Positions 54,501 through 63,781 of a stretch of DNA of 64,000 nucleotides are shown here, piece by piece. The stretch is from Oopsacas minuta (lineage: Eukaryota > Porifera > Hexactinellida > Lyssacinosida > Leucopsacidae), in the NCBI GenBank assembly GCA_024704765.1, contig JAKMXF010000033.1:558001-622000 (forward strand), in the 5' to 3' direction. The notes beneath the pieces were generated by a model, which was not told where the DNA came from, did no database searches, and saw only the letters and a program-made list of their open reading frames with translations. The position numbers and the translations under genes were made by a program. Each line of letters starts with the position of its first letter. Position 1 is the first letter of the stretch.

Positions 54501-55211
54501 ATATTTACGTTCAGGTATCGCCCATGCATGAGTTAATATGAAAACAACATTTGGTCGCTCTGTGTCTACAATATCCAATTGTGAGATAGCCCGTAGCATT
54601 TGTGAAGTTTTAGCATTCTCTCCTATTAATCTGTTGTCAACTGCTCTGATTACGATAAGAATAATGTTTGGATATATTTTCAATGTTCTACAACCTAAAT
54701 GAGGGTGTGTCGATATGAAACTCTCCATCAATGCGAAATTGAATGCGTCCATATCTTTGGATCGTGTGTCATCCCAACCTGGTGTGTCAATAAATCCTAT
54801 TTGTAGGTTAGAAACTTTCCAATGATCACTCTCCATAGTGGACACATACTCACACACTTCACTTGTACAAGATTGTGAGCTAGAAACAGGTACCATATTT
54901 TCCCTGTTGAATAAATGATTTAAGGTTGAGGACTTACCAGCACCAGATACACCATATAAATATATTATAGCTTCATTACAAGAACGATGAGACTTCAGGC
55001 TACTTCCCATCATGTTCATTGCAGGATGATTAATGTTCTTTACGTACATTGTGTTAGCTTCATATATCGTTCTTGGAAGTGGCATAATATTCCCTTCTTC
55101 TCCATCCTTACGACCTTCAAGCCATGTCGTTGTTCCTGGTGTCCCGGTTTGGCTCGGAACTCCCCCGAATGGCACAAAGACAATATCAGACGTACTCTTA
55201 GCAGCCATCAT
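51507..55211 (-). CDS. AIG1-like GTPase fused to a Hedgehog-type Hint (Hog) domain
   Basis: 1234-residue intronless protein without a signal peptide. The N-terminal GTPase has G1 GVSGAGKSS (87-95) and G3 DTPGWDD (142-148), with a probable base-contacting THAW, resembling the AIG1/Toc/septin-like group. A middle region (about 330-760) is unassigned. A Pro-rich linker (about 770-1010) has many PxxP sites (VPPSKPKR, LRPPVRPKPK). The C-terminal 207 residues form a Hint domain: the nucleophile C1028 in SGCFPGHSK, TPNH at 1096-1099 matching the conserved TxxH, then VDGVACSVW near the end of the Hint fold. After that, HWLFSPYRMAD resembles the post-Hint segment of Hedgehog proteins that recruits sterol. 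Known Hint domains cleave themselves before Cys. If active, this one would release, and perhaps lipidate, the GTPase (inference). Confidence 0.88.
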   Translation of the reverse strand: MMAAKSTSDIVFVPFGGVPSQTGTPGTTTWLEGRKDGEEGNIMPLPRTIYEANTMYVKNINHPAMNMMGSSLKSHRSCNEAIIYLYGVSGAGKSSTLNHLFNRENMVPVSSSQSCTSEVCEYVSTMESDHWKVSNLQIGFIDTPGWDDTRSKDMDAFNFALMESFISTHPHLGCRTLKIYPNIILIVIRAVDNRLIGENAKTSQMLRAISQLDIVDTERPNVVFILTHAWAIPERKYSEESKAQKERLKQLSREFLGVTPPVVMIENNLNDNNLTKCGDFTLLRDGNKQPLNLYNAMKKLMKGCNDEIGIEAVRIFFGSRHLEGNVEKRYIMDEDRVEKKYIERCKAKWADELNKNLKLNKTEVALILEKFIRERKDDIIQQFPKVSVDGIGFLGPLSRVLESYNIQTFKELQKSYKQILKQKKCPLNNVEKYILLNVLEIDTTIYSEESLGVIGKGYECFCEILAPKEVFKPVESDKIVFNSTLVKKIPIRYAVTECKKLEVSYGKTSLIRSDYYSIANVRKYKESNEHFGFMEGFYFGVEEYIFTIALDFKNMALNPEFCKDIEKLPNEWENSDGNTNTDYREFFKSYGYWVIIKGRAGGFLQGSYKPPNRNMPIRDIQVGIEGYIERLKSVNTKNWNKDDEDNPYGMLRGIEHSSIQWLGGNTDRLPDKFGDIKPYDYLQWLESVSDQPVIFEHSLTTIPIHVFVRLVNSEKGDLVKNAFNIIYPDSANISYNNQHHDIAQVLNNFTTKIRPVPPSKPKRYEDSFIIIESNTVISNPACESQQEKLSPIPPNENKLDEVDEVKTTPKIPIRPPKTVNPLVTPNRPNHPPKISVSLQGEPVIPQSVTSPQFFSLRPPVRPKPKLASSFSTDFMTASQGAEKQKSYANVIIGEHESDNPLNRSNSIPLTESPVPEPLPRRSVTTKKNVMNKLEEQLKRSSTLSERPPMKLPQPIEDWKPIPSPRGTTKQTQLPKPQLVSEHKVTAHEVSVRDDDVVDETADDKVIDEDTREGQSIKSKRRISQDSGCFPGHSKVVLKGGAEISIDNLKQGDYVLSIDRKSLKPIYSKVHMWSHMNPTATGDYIHIHYRDGILSLTPNHLLLCSQFGDSSVLQLMPARDVGVGDKLYHVKPNGKEPCIIQVVKLSYSQQANGYYSPVTYNSMIIVDGVACSVWSLPSRGRLLESCHTLGHWLFSPYRMADTLGMERLFKHNLDEKSGKHMYCIFLEKLYLRIRG

Positions 55212-56247
55212 TCAATTTGCATAAATTCATTTGTATGTTGTCAAATATATTTATATTGGCTAAGCATACTATGATTATCTCATATTACACATGTCGAACT
55301 CTCACTTTTAAGATTTTTACTACCTGTATGTGTATAGTGGTGTAATGTCTTACTAAATTAATTAATTTTAGATTTAAAAGAATATACTTTTATTGTTTAA
55401 GGAACTTTCAATGGAGATTGTGTAGTATATCTGTACTTTGATAGCCCTAGCAACCAGTTTGATATTAGTTATGCTAAAACAAAGACTTATATGTATTTAT
55501 CGTGAATATTAATTAATAATCACTATAGATTACTGAATAAGATGGTTGATATCAACTACGATTCTTGAAAGTTTAATTGATATATGTTAGGATTCCTAAA
55601 ATGGAGATAACTATTCCCTATGGATAATTATTTGTTAATTACTTTACTGATAACTGGTATAATTAGGAATATATGAGTTACTAGTATTTGATTTGAGATT
55701 AATTATTATATTTCTTATTCCATATATAGTGTAGCTTACACAAACGGGGTGTCAGGGACGCCGAAAAATTCTACCCCCGTTTCTGTCAAATTGCCCTTTT
55801 GTTGAGGTTTCACTGTAGATTTCTTGTCTAATTTCTGAATATACAGCAAATTATGGTACTATTGTTTATTACCTATTTCCTATTTAGTAGTCAATTGAAT
55901 TGACGCCCCCCTATACCCACACTTGTCCGCAATGGGCATCCCGAAATTTTGAGGGCAAAAGCCCTCTCCCTGGCCACTCCATTGCCCAATTCTATCCACA
56001 GCTTCTGGGTTTAAGAGGGGTTTCCTTAAGTTTGATCCCACCCCTGGATTCCCATTTCATGCCAAAAAGTTGTACAAAATATTTTCTAATGAATTTCAAA
56101 ATGTGAAGACAAATACCATAATATGAAGAGCACTACTAACAACATAATCAGGACCCATTAATACAATTAGAAGCAGTAAAATACTGAAGAAAATAGCATA
56201 AAATATGAACAGCAATGAATCATCCCATAAGTACATGTATCTTAATG
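55212..56247. other. Intergenic, divergent GTPase-Hint gene and EamA 3' end
   Basis: About 1 kb. It contains the GTPase-Hint promoter side, a MITE at 55730-55816, and a CCCC-rich stretch near 55902-56045 that differs from the surrounding AT-rich DNA (possibly another decayed repeat). The 68-codon open frame at 55900 is a translation of that stretch. Confidence 0.45.
55730..55816. repeat. Short palindromic MITE, CAGTG(A/T)A family
   Basis: Left end TAGTGTAGCTTACACAAACG and right end GTTGAGGTTTCACTGTA are imperfect inverted complements. The middle is also inverted (ACGGGGTG and CCCCGT). About 87 bases, flanked by TA. Confidence 0.65.
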
Positions 56248-57267
56248 TCATAGTTCACTATGTTGTTCTTTTTGTAGCCTTATAATCTCACTTCTCTCAT
56301 CTAAATATTTCGCAGATACAACTGCTAACAATCCTGTTATTATTAACACAGCTCCTATATATTGGTAAGAATTGAGAACTTCACTATTAATTAGATAAGA
56401 CCCGATGAATGAGGATATAGCTTGCAGAGGACTGAATGCTAATACTACACTCGTACTTGTCTGTGAGTTAGCCCATGTTAGTAATACATAGCATAGACCA
56501 GATGCGATAAATATAGCGTAAATAAGAGCGATCCATTCTTGTTTAGATAAATATAAAGCTGAAGGAGTTTTGACGTAGTATAGGGAGGCTAGGCTGATAC
56601 AAATTGATCCAGTCAAGTAGCTCCATGCTAATACCCAAACGGGACTAGAACGCCATCTGTTTTTTGGTGCGTCGAATATTAATCTTTTCTGACACACATA
56701 GTAAGTACTGGTTAAGAGAGTATTGACGAAGAGTAGCATGTAACCGAGTCTATAGTATGGTGAATTGGTGTCCTCTTGTGATGTAGAGTTGTATAAACTC
56801 ATTTCAATAGCTCCTATGACTGCAAATAATATTCCTGCTAGTTTAAGCCAAGTTGATAGGGATTTGATATGAGGTACTTTCTCTGTACAAGTGATTATAG
56901 TTAAGATTATTGTCCAAATAGGAACGATTTGTTGAAAGATAGAAGCGATATTAGCACCGACAAACGTGACCGCAAGTAAGTATAGTACTTGTCCTAAGAA
57001 TATGCCTGTTATCCCCAGACCTAAGAATACTATCCAATCTCTCCATTTAGGTAATCCTATCCATCCGTGAGAGATTAGGGCAAGCAATACCAACACAGGA
57101 ACACAGCAGACATCTCGTAGCATACAGAATATTAAAGGATTAGCAGTGCTGCCTACTTGAAGTTTCCTAGCTAATACGGGGTATAAACCAAATCCAGATT
57201 GTGCTGTTACTAGCACCAGCACGATAATAGCAAAGTTGGCAGTGGATTTTGTAGGGACTTTATTCAT
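56248..57267 (-). CDS. EamA/DMT-superfamily transporter A
   Basis: 339-residue intronless membrane protein with ten hydrophobic helices in two five-helix halves, the EamA (drug/metabolite transporter) fold. The second half carries the family-like SVVLAFSPLQAISSFIGSYL and IGAVLIITGLLAV. It is about 55-60% similar by eye to its neighbour at 58282-59286, with shared blocks such as CxxRDxCCxPxLVLLALISHG and QQxxPIW, so they are tandem paralogues. The substrate is unknown; plant WAT1-like relatives move small organic molecules. The C-terminal tail is charged and cytosolic. Confidence 0.85.
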   Translation of the reverse strand: MNKVPTKSTANFAIIVLVLVTAQSGFGLYPVLARKLQVGSTANPLIFCMLRDVCCVPVLVLLALISHGWIGLPKWRDWIVFLGLGITGIFLGQVLYLLAVTFVGANIASIFQQIVPIWTIILTIITCTEKVPHIKSLSTWLKLAGILFAVIGAIEMSLYNSTSQEDTNSPYYRLGYMLLFVNTLLTSTYYVCQKRLIFDAPKNRWRSSPVWVLAWSYLTGSICISLASLYYVKTPSALYLSKQEWIALIYAIFIASGLCYVLLTWANSQTSTSVVLAFSPLQAISSFIGSYLINSEVLNSYQYIGAVLIITGLLAVVSAKYLDERSEIIRLQKEQHSEL

Positions 57268-57484
57268 AGCAGAAGTGGTATATCAGATACGAATAGAATC
57301 TAAATACATATATAGTTCGAGATAACTAAGGAATCTTGTAGAGACATTTCCTTTCAATTTAGTCGACTCAGAAATTAATAATTAATTATCCAAGGCAGAC
57401 AAACTGAGACACACTAACATACAAGCTTTTATAATTATTAGATATTCAATGAATATTGACAGAAAAGCAATATTCACTAATCAC

Positions 57485-57924
57485 TATACAAACAGCTTAT
57501 GGATTCTACCTAGTATTGTTTAAGAAACTTGGAGGAAATATAGCAAATCCAGTTGTATAGAATATGATACGAAATGTATGTTCAATTCCAATCTTGATAT
57601 TACTTGATATCACATGGGTGAGTAGGATTACCTAACTGGAAAGATTGGTTGGTGTTTGTACTGCTTGGAATAAACGGGATATTCACTTCCTGTTTCTGTT
57701 ATATTATCGTAGCATGGTCTAATTCTAAAATCAGTGCTACTATTGGTACAGCATTCTGGCCTATACAAGTAATTGTATGTTTCATTGCTTCATATTTCGT
57801 TAATGGTGAACTACTCAATCCTTTACAATACATTGGAGCTGTACTAGTAATATCTGGATTAATTGCAGTTATAACTGGTCGATACTTGGAGGAGAGGAGA
57901 GAAAGAATAGAGCAAGAACAATGA
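57485..57924 (+). pseudogene. Inverted, internally deleted EamA pseudogene
   Basis: On the opposite strand to both EamA genes. It reads YGFYLVLFKKLGG..IANPVV then a stop, VCSIPILILL, a second stop, then jumps by a deletion of about 600 bases to SCFCYIIVAWSNSKIS and continues intact to RRERIEQEQ. The final 270 bases are very close to 58282-58550, so this is a recent inverted copy of the 58282-59286 gene. The last 91 codons are open but lack a start and most helices. Confidence 0.9.
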
Positions 57925-58281
57925 TAATTAATGCTTCATTGCGGCATTTCCCATATCAATTATTTAATCATATATCTAATGAGAATACTTTTCCCATAAT
58001 TTACGGTTAATAATTGTCTTGCAATAATATACGTATATATCCTTAGAGATTGCTGAAATATAAAAGTTCGTCATTTAATGCCCTGACTAATGAGGATCTT
58101 GAAATTATAGAGTACGTATTTGATATGTTTGATAGTGATTAGAGATAGATAGAATTGTTAATAGTTCTCAAACCCAATTTAACACAATTAACTAGCACGA
58201 TTTAATAAATTTTCAAATATTGAAAAATAAATATTTATAATATTATACAATTAAAATCAATCGCATAGAGGTTGAATAGCA
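57925..58281. other. Spacer between inverted EamA copies
   Basis: 357 AT-rich bases between the convergent pseudogene and intact gene, forming the loop of the inverted duplication. Nothing coding is seen. Confidence 0.5.
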
Positions 58282-59286
58282 TCATTGTTCTTGCTCTATT
58301 CTTTCTCTCCTCTCCTCCAAGTATCGACCGGTTATAACTGCAATTAATCCAGATATTACCAATACAGCTCCAATGTATTGTAAAGGATTGAGGAGTTCAC
58401 CATTAATGAAATATGAAGCAATGAAACATACAATTACTTGTATAGGCCAGAATGCTGTAACAATACTAGCACTAATTTTAGAATTAGACCATGCTACGAT
58501 AATATAACAGAAACAGGAAGTGATAATAACAGCATATACCAGAACTATCCATACCTGTTGGGCTATATAGAATGCTGATGGAGTACTGATGTAGTAGAGA
58601 CTAGCTAGACTGATACTGATGGAACCAGGAAGATAACTCCAAGCTAGAACCCAAATAGGATAAGTACGCCATTCATTAGTAGGTTTATCAAATATAAATC
58701 TCTTCTGACACACCATGTAGATGCTAAAAGATAAAGTACTCAGATTTATGAATATATATCCATACCATGAATGGTGTTTATTAATAGAATCTTGTGAATT
58801 TGAGCGGAAGAAACTCATCTCAATAGCTCCAATAACTGCAAATAAGATTCCTAATAGTTTAAGCCAGGCTGATAGCAACTTGAAACTAGGAAACTTCTCT
58901 GTACAAGTGGCTACAACTAATATTGTCGCCCATATAGGAATCAATTGTTGAAATATTGATGTGACATTAGCACCGATAAACAAGACACTCAGTAGGAAGA
59001 ATAATTGATTCAGAAATATCCCTGTTATTCCAAGCACTACAAACACCAACCAATCTCTCCAGTTAGGTAATCCTATCCATCCATGTGATATCAATGCAAG
59101 TAATACCAATATTGGTAAGCAGCAAATATCCCGCACCATACAGTAGACTATTGGATTAGCCGTATTGCCAACTCCAAGTTTCTTAACAAATACCGGGTAT
59201 AGGCCGTAACCTGTTTGTGCAGCCATTAATGCCAGAATTATGGTACAATAGTTTCCTGGTTTTAGATATTCCAAAATAGACTTCAT
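58282..59286 (-). CDS. EamA/DMT-superfamily transporter B
   Basis: 334-residue intronless ten-helix membrane protein, paralogous to 56248-57267. Start MKSILEYLKPGNY; motifs QTGYGLYPVFVKKL, NWRDWLVFVVLGITGIF and the second-half LNPLQYIGAVLVISGLIAV are intact. It ends in a charged tail (YLEERRERIEQEQ). The donor of the inverted pseudogene at 57485. A Ginger-like transposon lies about 150 bases upstream of its start, close enough to affect its promoter. The substrate cannot be told from sequence. Confidence 0.86.
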   Translation of the reverse strand: MKSILEYLKPGNYCTIILALMAAQTGYGLYPVFVKKLGVGNTANPIVYCMVRDICCLPILVLLALISHGWIGLPNWRDWLVFVVLGITGIFLNQLFFLLSVLFIGANVTSIFQQLIPIWATILVVATCTEKFPSFKLLSAWLKLLGILFAVIGAIEMSFFRSNSQDSINKHHSWYGYIFINLSTLSFSIYMVCQKRFIFDKPTNEWRTYPIWVLAWSYLPGSISISLASLYYISTPSAFYIAQQVWIVLVYAVIITSCFCYIIVAWSNSKISASIVTAFWPIQVIVCFIASYFINGELLNPLQYIGAVLVISGLIAVITGRYLEERRERIEQEQ

Positions 59287-59438
59287 TTGGAGAATATTAA
59301 TGAATCAATAAACTATCGCTATAAATTTTGGAAATAGGTTCAACGTCAGTTAAGGTCACGACGAACTTTAAGCGGTTGACTTTGATGTATTGTCACTTGC
59401 AGAAAAATATTACGTATATTAACATAAGCAAATGTATA

Positions 59439-59800
59439 TGTTATGGGCAATATGAGAAATTGGGCATTATGCATAATGCCCAGGCAATATGCATAATGCT
59501 ACTTTTTTAGTCAATATGCATAATGTCCAGGCAATATGCATAATGCTACTTTTTTAGTCAATATGCATAATGTCCAGGCAATATGCATAATGTTACTCAT
59601 ATTGGACAATATACATAATGCTACTCATATTGGACAATATGCATAATGCTACTCATATTGGACAATATGCATAATGCTACTCATATTGGACAATATGCAT
59701 AATGCTACTCATATTGGACAATATGCATAATGCTACTCATATTGAACGATGTACATAATATCCAGGGAATATGCATAATGCTAGTTTTAGAGTGCCTCGT
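59439..59800. repeat. Left terminal inverted repeat with tandem units
   Basis: After the terminal 28 bases come about two units of 47-50 bases (CAATATGCATAATGCTACTT, then TTTTAGT...TCCAGG) and then about six units of 28 bases (GCTACTCATATTGGACAATA plus TGCATAAT). The core ATGCAT is palindromic. Confidence 0.85.
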
Positions 59801-60056
59801 AATAATTATGCGACTTTTAATTAATTCAATTCATGAAAACTGATCGTAGATATAGGATATTCTATCATGCTAGATTCCGCTATATGCATTCTGGTCGGAC
59901 AATCTACCTCGTAAGTGGTCCTTCTGAACCTAGTACGTCAACTTTATGTGGTCTCCCTTGGACCCTTTATATTTGGCCATGTGTCTTGCTAGTACTTTGT
60001 ATTGCATACTTGAACACTGAATAAACATACTTTCCAGAATATAGCCCAATTACCAA

Positions 60057-62126
60057 ATGAATACTCGGGAAATATTTATGAATAAAATAGCTGAAGCTGT
60101 GAAGAATAAAGCAGGGAACATGTCATTTTTCACCAAAGATGATTATCAAGCAACAATAGAGCGAATACAAAGCCTGGATGAAGATAAAAGTATTCAAAAA
60201 AATCCAAAGGATTATAGACTAGTGAAAAAATTCGAAATTTTGGAAATTCAAGTTGATGGTATCATAATCAAAAAGCTTAAGAAACAAGCATCGCAGCAAC
60301 AATTCGTTTTCTTTGAGGAATTATTTGATATTATACATGCAGCTCACCTGTCAACTGGACATAGTGGTAAAATACTCATGGAACATAAATTGTCAGAAGA
60401 CTATGCAAACATTACGAGAGAACATATTTGTACCTATTTGCAACTTTGCGAAAAATGCCAGCTCAAGAAAAGTAAAGTCAGAAAATCTCTTGTCGTCAAG
60501 CCAATCATTAGCAATCAGCTCAATTCGAGATGCCAGGTGAGGTATATTGTTTATCTATACAAATTTCGCATTGTAGCTGCAAAAATCCGACTAGTGAAGC
60601 ATTGTTTTCTACAAGTATAATGAACTGGACATGTAAATCGGAGAAATATTTCCAGTTTGTATTAACTTATTTCTATCAAGGTTGACCTTATTGATATGCA
60701 AAGCCAACCAGACGGCAAGTACAAATACATTATGACATATCAAGATCATCTTACTAAGTTTGTAACATTAAAAGCGCTAGAATCGAAACGTGCAGAAGGG
60801 GTAGCTTATCATCTGATTGATATTTTTTGTGATAAAGGGGCACCTCATATTCTACAGTCTGATAATGGCCGTGAGTTTGCGAATCAGGTATGTTAAATTG
60901 TGTAGAATGAATATTATCAGCCTATACATAGATTTATCATTTGATTAATCTTATTTTCACACCTTTTGGCTACATTTTTAAGATTGTGAAGGAAGTAATA
61001 AATCTCTGGCCTGAGTGTCGATTAGTCCACGGAAAACCTCGACACTCCCAGTCACAAGGCTCAGTCGAGAGGGCAAATCGGAGCGTCGAAGAAATACTTG
61101 CTTGCTGGATGCGTGACGAAAATTCAACCAAATGGTCAGAAGGACTTAGATTCGTCCAATGGAAAATTAACACAAGACTACATACAGGTATTATTCTATA
61201 TTTAAGATAAATAATTATAACAAAAATGTACAATAAAATAGTATGTATGCATTTATACTTGGACTATCTTAGGAATTGGAAGGACTCCTTATGAAGCTGT
61301 TTTTGGGATAAGACCACAACTAGGAGTAGTCTCAACCAACCTCACAATCGATGCAGCTTCTATTCTAGATACTGAAGAGCAATTAGAAGAAATTTTGAAT
61401 TCAGAAGAAGAATATTCGAAGCAACAGATGTTAGGACAAGACGATATAGCCCCAGACACGGCATCAATCACTCAACAATCTGAAATAACAAACTATAATT
61501 GTGTATCATGTCAACAAATATCCAGTGGAGCGCACACTTGTATGTCTTGTGGGCTTTTTTGCCATGCTATACCACCATGTTCTGTAAACAATGGAAGTGA
61601 AGAAGAAGGATTTGGTTCAGCTGTATTATGCAGACTATGTCATCAAGCGAATCAAATTACGCAGCAGCGAAAAGGAGCGAAAAGAATACAAGGAGTGCAG
61701 GCTGATAAAATGTTCGAGCAATCTAGAAAACGATTCAAACAAGCAAATATTGGGGATACAGTAATGGTCCCTTTACCCGACGTAGATCGAGGTAAAGGTG
61801 ACTTTCGAAACATTAAAGCAGTTGTTGTGGCAGTTGAGCATAATGGTACCTACAAGCTAGGTACAAAATACGGCCAATTGAATTCGCATTACACCAGAAA
61901 TCAATTTACTCCATGCCTGGATAAATTCTTGGAGATAAATGATGTCCAAACAGGAAAAGAGATTTCTTTGCGACAAGTAGCACGCAATGAATCAGTTGGG
62001 ACAGGTCAAGGGATGTTTCATTGCTCTTGTAAGAAGACATGTCTTCGTACTACGTGCAAGTGTTATCGTTCAAATCGACTATGTCACAGTAGGTGTCACA
62101 ACAACCAAAGCTGCAGTAATAAGTAG
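60057..62126 (+). CDS. Ginger/KRBA2-like integrase with C-terminal CXC domain (4 exons)
   Basis: Exons by GT..AG and phase: 60057-60536, 60681-60887, 60983-61187 and 61273-62126, 581 residues. Exon 1 has an HHCC zinc finger (HAAHLSTGHSGK, then CEKCQLKK). The integrase core has VDLIDMQ, QSDNGREF and SQGSVERANR, giving a complete D, D, E triad. Exon 4 adds a Cys-rich finger (CVSCQQ...CMSCGLFC), a chromo/SH3-like stretch (NIGDTVMVPLPDVDRGKGDF) and a C-terminal tesmin-type CXC motif (CSCKKTCLRTTCKCYRSNRL). It cuts and joins element ends. It resembles the Ginger-derived KRBA2/SCAND3 proteins of animals. A small frame at 59833-60024 upstream may be untranslated sequence. Confidence 0.88.
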
Positions 62127-62280
62127 AGTTGTGAAAATAGAGACCTCATAGTACTATTAGCAAAGAAGAAATGTAAGCCAAGTAGCTGAGTATTTATAGA
62201 AGAATAATTAGCCAAAACATATTGTTATATAAAAATTACTGATAACAAGATAAGAAAATTGTATATTGCGTATGGATAAT

Positions 62281-62580
62281 TGTATTTCGTATATTGTCCA
62301 ATGAGAGTAGCATTATGCATATTGTCCAATATGAGTAACATTATGCATATTACATTATGCATATTGACTAAAAAAGTAGCAATATGCATATTGCCTGGGC
62401 ATTATGCATATTGACTAAAAAAGTAGCATTATGCATATTGCCTGGGCATTATGCATATTGACTAAAAAAGTAGCATTATGCATATTGCCTGGGCATTATG
62501 CATATTGACTAAAAAAGTAGCATTATGCATATTGCCTGGGCATTATGCATAATGCCCAATTTCTCATATTGCCCATAACA
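62281..62580. repeat. Right terminal inverted repeat with tandem units
   Basis: Inverse complement of the left end. About four 47-50-base units (GCATTATGCATATTGCCTGG, then GACTAAAAAAGTA) lie next to the tip and two decayed 28-base units lie inside. The unit numbers differ from the left end, so the two sides expanded separately. Confidence 0.85.
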
Positions 62581-62584
62581 TATA

Positions 62585-62827
62585 TACACGTATAGTAGGC
62601 TGTGTAGACATCCCATAAAGGAATTACAATACATACATAATAACCGCCTTTGAATAGTAATGATATTTAATGGTCTCAAATTATGCAACAGAACCCATGA
62701 CGAATCAGCTGATTTTCTATGATCAAATATCTGTCCCTGCTATTTGGTATAACTCATGTAAAATACGCAATATTCTCAAACCTATAATGTTAAAATTAAT
62801 CAGAACATGCAGTATAAAACTGAGCTC
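62585..62827. other. Short spacer after the Ginger element
   Basis: 243 AT-rich bases between the target duplication and the GTPase 3' end. The frame at 62670 is not convincing. Confidence 0.4.
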
Positions 62828-63781
62828 TCATAGCAATGCACAAGAAGTGAAAGATTCTTGACTTAAATTATTAGATAGAAATAAGTTAGCACATTCCAGT
62901 AGCTCTTTATATAACTTTACGAATTCAATTTCTGAATGAGAGAATCCCTCATCTCTGTTGTCCCATAAACGGTGTACATGTCTACTGCCTTGGTTAAAAT
63001 TAGCCACGAAATGTATTCTGGCGTTATTGAAATTTAGTTTAGAGAATGCAGTAAGTATAGCATCCTTCCTTCTATCTACCTCTTCATTGAAATCCCTACC
63101 ATTCTCTATAGCTTGTTTGTAGATAATATCCAAACAAGTGACAACTACTATAGGTTCGTATTGGTAGCCGAGACAATCTTGAAATACGTCAGTGAAGAAA
63201 CGGACAGTTTCACCACTAAAAAAAGGGTCCAGAGACCCATCGAATACAAACACGACACAGTGCGGCCTGGATCGTATGCTACGTGTCCAGAAGAACCGTT
63301 GAGACCACCACTCCTTGTTAAACACATGGAAATCCTCCAGGAGGGCTCCGTTCTTATAGAACCCCATTAACTCTCTTCTGTGTAGATCCTGTTCATGTGG
63401 AGAGTATGCTTGATCTCCTCTTGTATCCTGGAATACAACTGTACTAGCTTTATTAGATATATACTCACGCCATTGTAGTGTTTTATGTTGATCAGGATTA
63501 TGATCGGATAATTCACGCTGTATTGAACCTGGGAATGAATCGTAAGGTCCTACACTACGATATAGACTTCCTATTAAGCTACTTTTACCTGATCCTACAG
63601 GACCAAAGAACACGATATTAGCATGAGGTACCATACTCCTGTTATTGATAAGAGGCTCCCCTGTGAGAGGATCTTTGATACTGCTTTGATGTACATTACT
63701 CAATTCAGGGGTCGTATAACTGTTAATCTGTCTACGAAGCTCAGTTATTTCTAATCCGTTAGCAGGAATGTATACAGCCAT
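62828..63781 (-). CDS. IFI44-like P-loop GTPase
   Basis: 317 residues counted from the ATG at 63781 (the open frame continues seven codons further but has no ATG). G1 is GPVGSGKSS (about residues 60-68), G3 is DTRG, and G4-like is TCLD (VVVTCLDII). These and the layout (GxVGSGKSS near residue 60, hydrophobic strand VVFVFDGSLDP, alpha/beta core) fit the IFI44/IFI44L-like group of large or dynamin-related GTPases, some of which are interferon-induced in vertebrates. It is intronless. The family is suggested from motifs and arrangement; I would not assign a cellular role. A second, unrelated GTPase gene (51507-55211) lies 7.6 kb away. Confidence 0.75.
   Translation of the reverse strand: MAVYIPANGLEITELRRQINSYTTPELSNVHQSSIKDPLTGEPLINNRSMVPHANIVFFGPVGSGKSSLIGSLYRSVGPYDSFPGSIQRELSDHNPDQHKTLQWREYISNKASTVVFQDTRGDQAYSPHEQDLHRRELMGFYKNGALLEDFHVFNKEWWSQRFFWTRSIRSRPHCVVFVFDGSLDPFFSGETVRFFTDVFQDCLGYQYEPIVVVTCLDIIYKQAIENGRDFNEEVDRRKDAILTAFSKLNFNNARIHFVANFNQGSRHVHRLWDNRDEGFSHSEIEFVKLYKELLECANLFLSNNLSQESFTSCALL

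Larger units (their letters stand above)
59439..62580 (+). mobile_element. Ginger-like DNA transposon, apparently complete
   Basis: Ends are TGTTATGGGC at 59439 and its complement GCCCATAACA at 62580, flanked by TATA on both sides (59435-59438 and 62581-62584), a 4-bp target duplication. TGT..ACA ends with 4-bp duplications are known for Ginger elements, which carry retrovirus-like integrases. The inverted ends continue with the same sequence for at least 85 bases and consist of tandem units built on ATGCATAAT. The inside encodes a four-exon integrase in which no disabling change is evident. Length is 3,142 bases. Confidence 0.92.

Noticed and set aside
59439-59800. CRISPR array or ordinary minisatellite
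   Set aside because: Repeats have no unique spacers, the inverse complement occurs at 62281-62580, and both lie at the ends of an integrase element with a target duplication.
59833-60024. Second protein in the Ginger element
   Set aside because: 63 codons with no recognisable feature, ending shortly before the integrase ATG; more likely untranslated leader.
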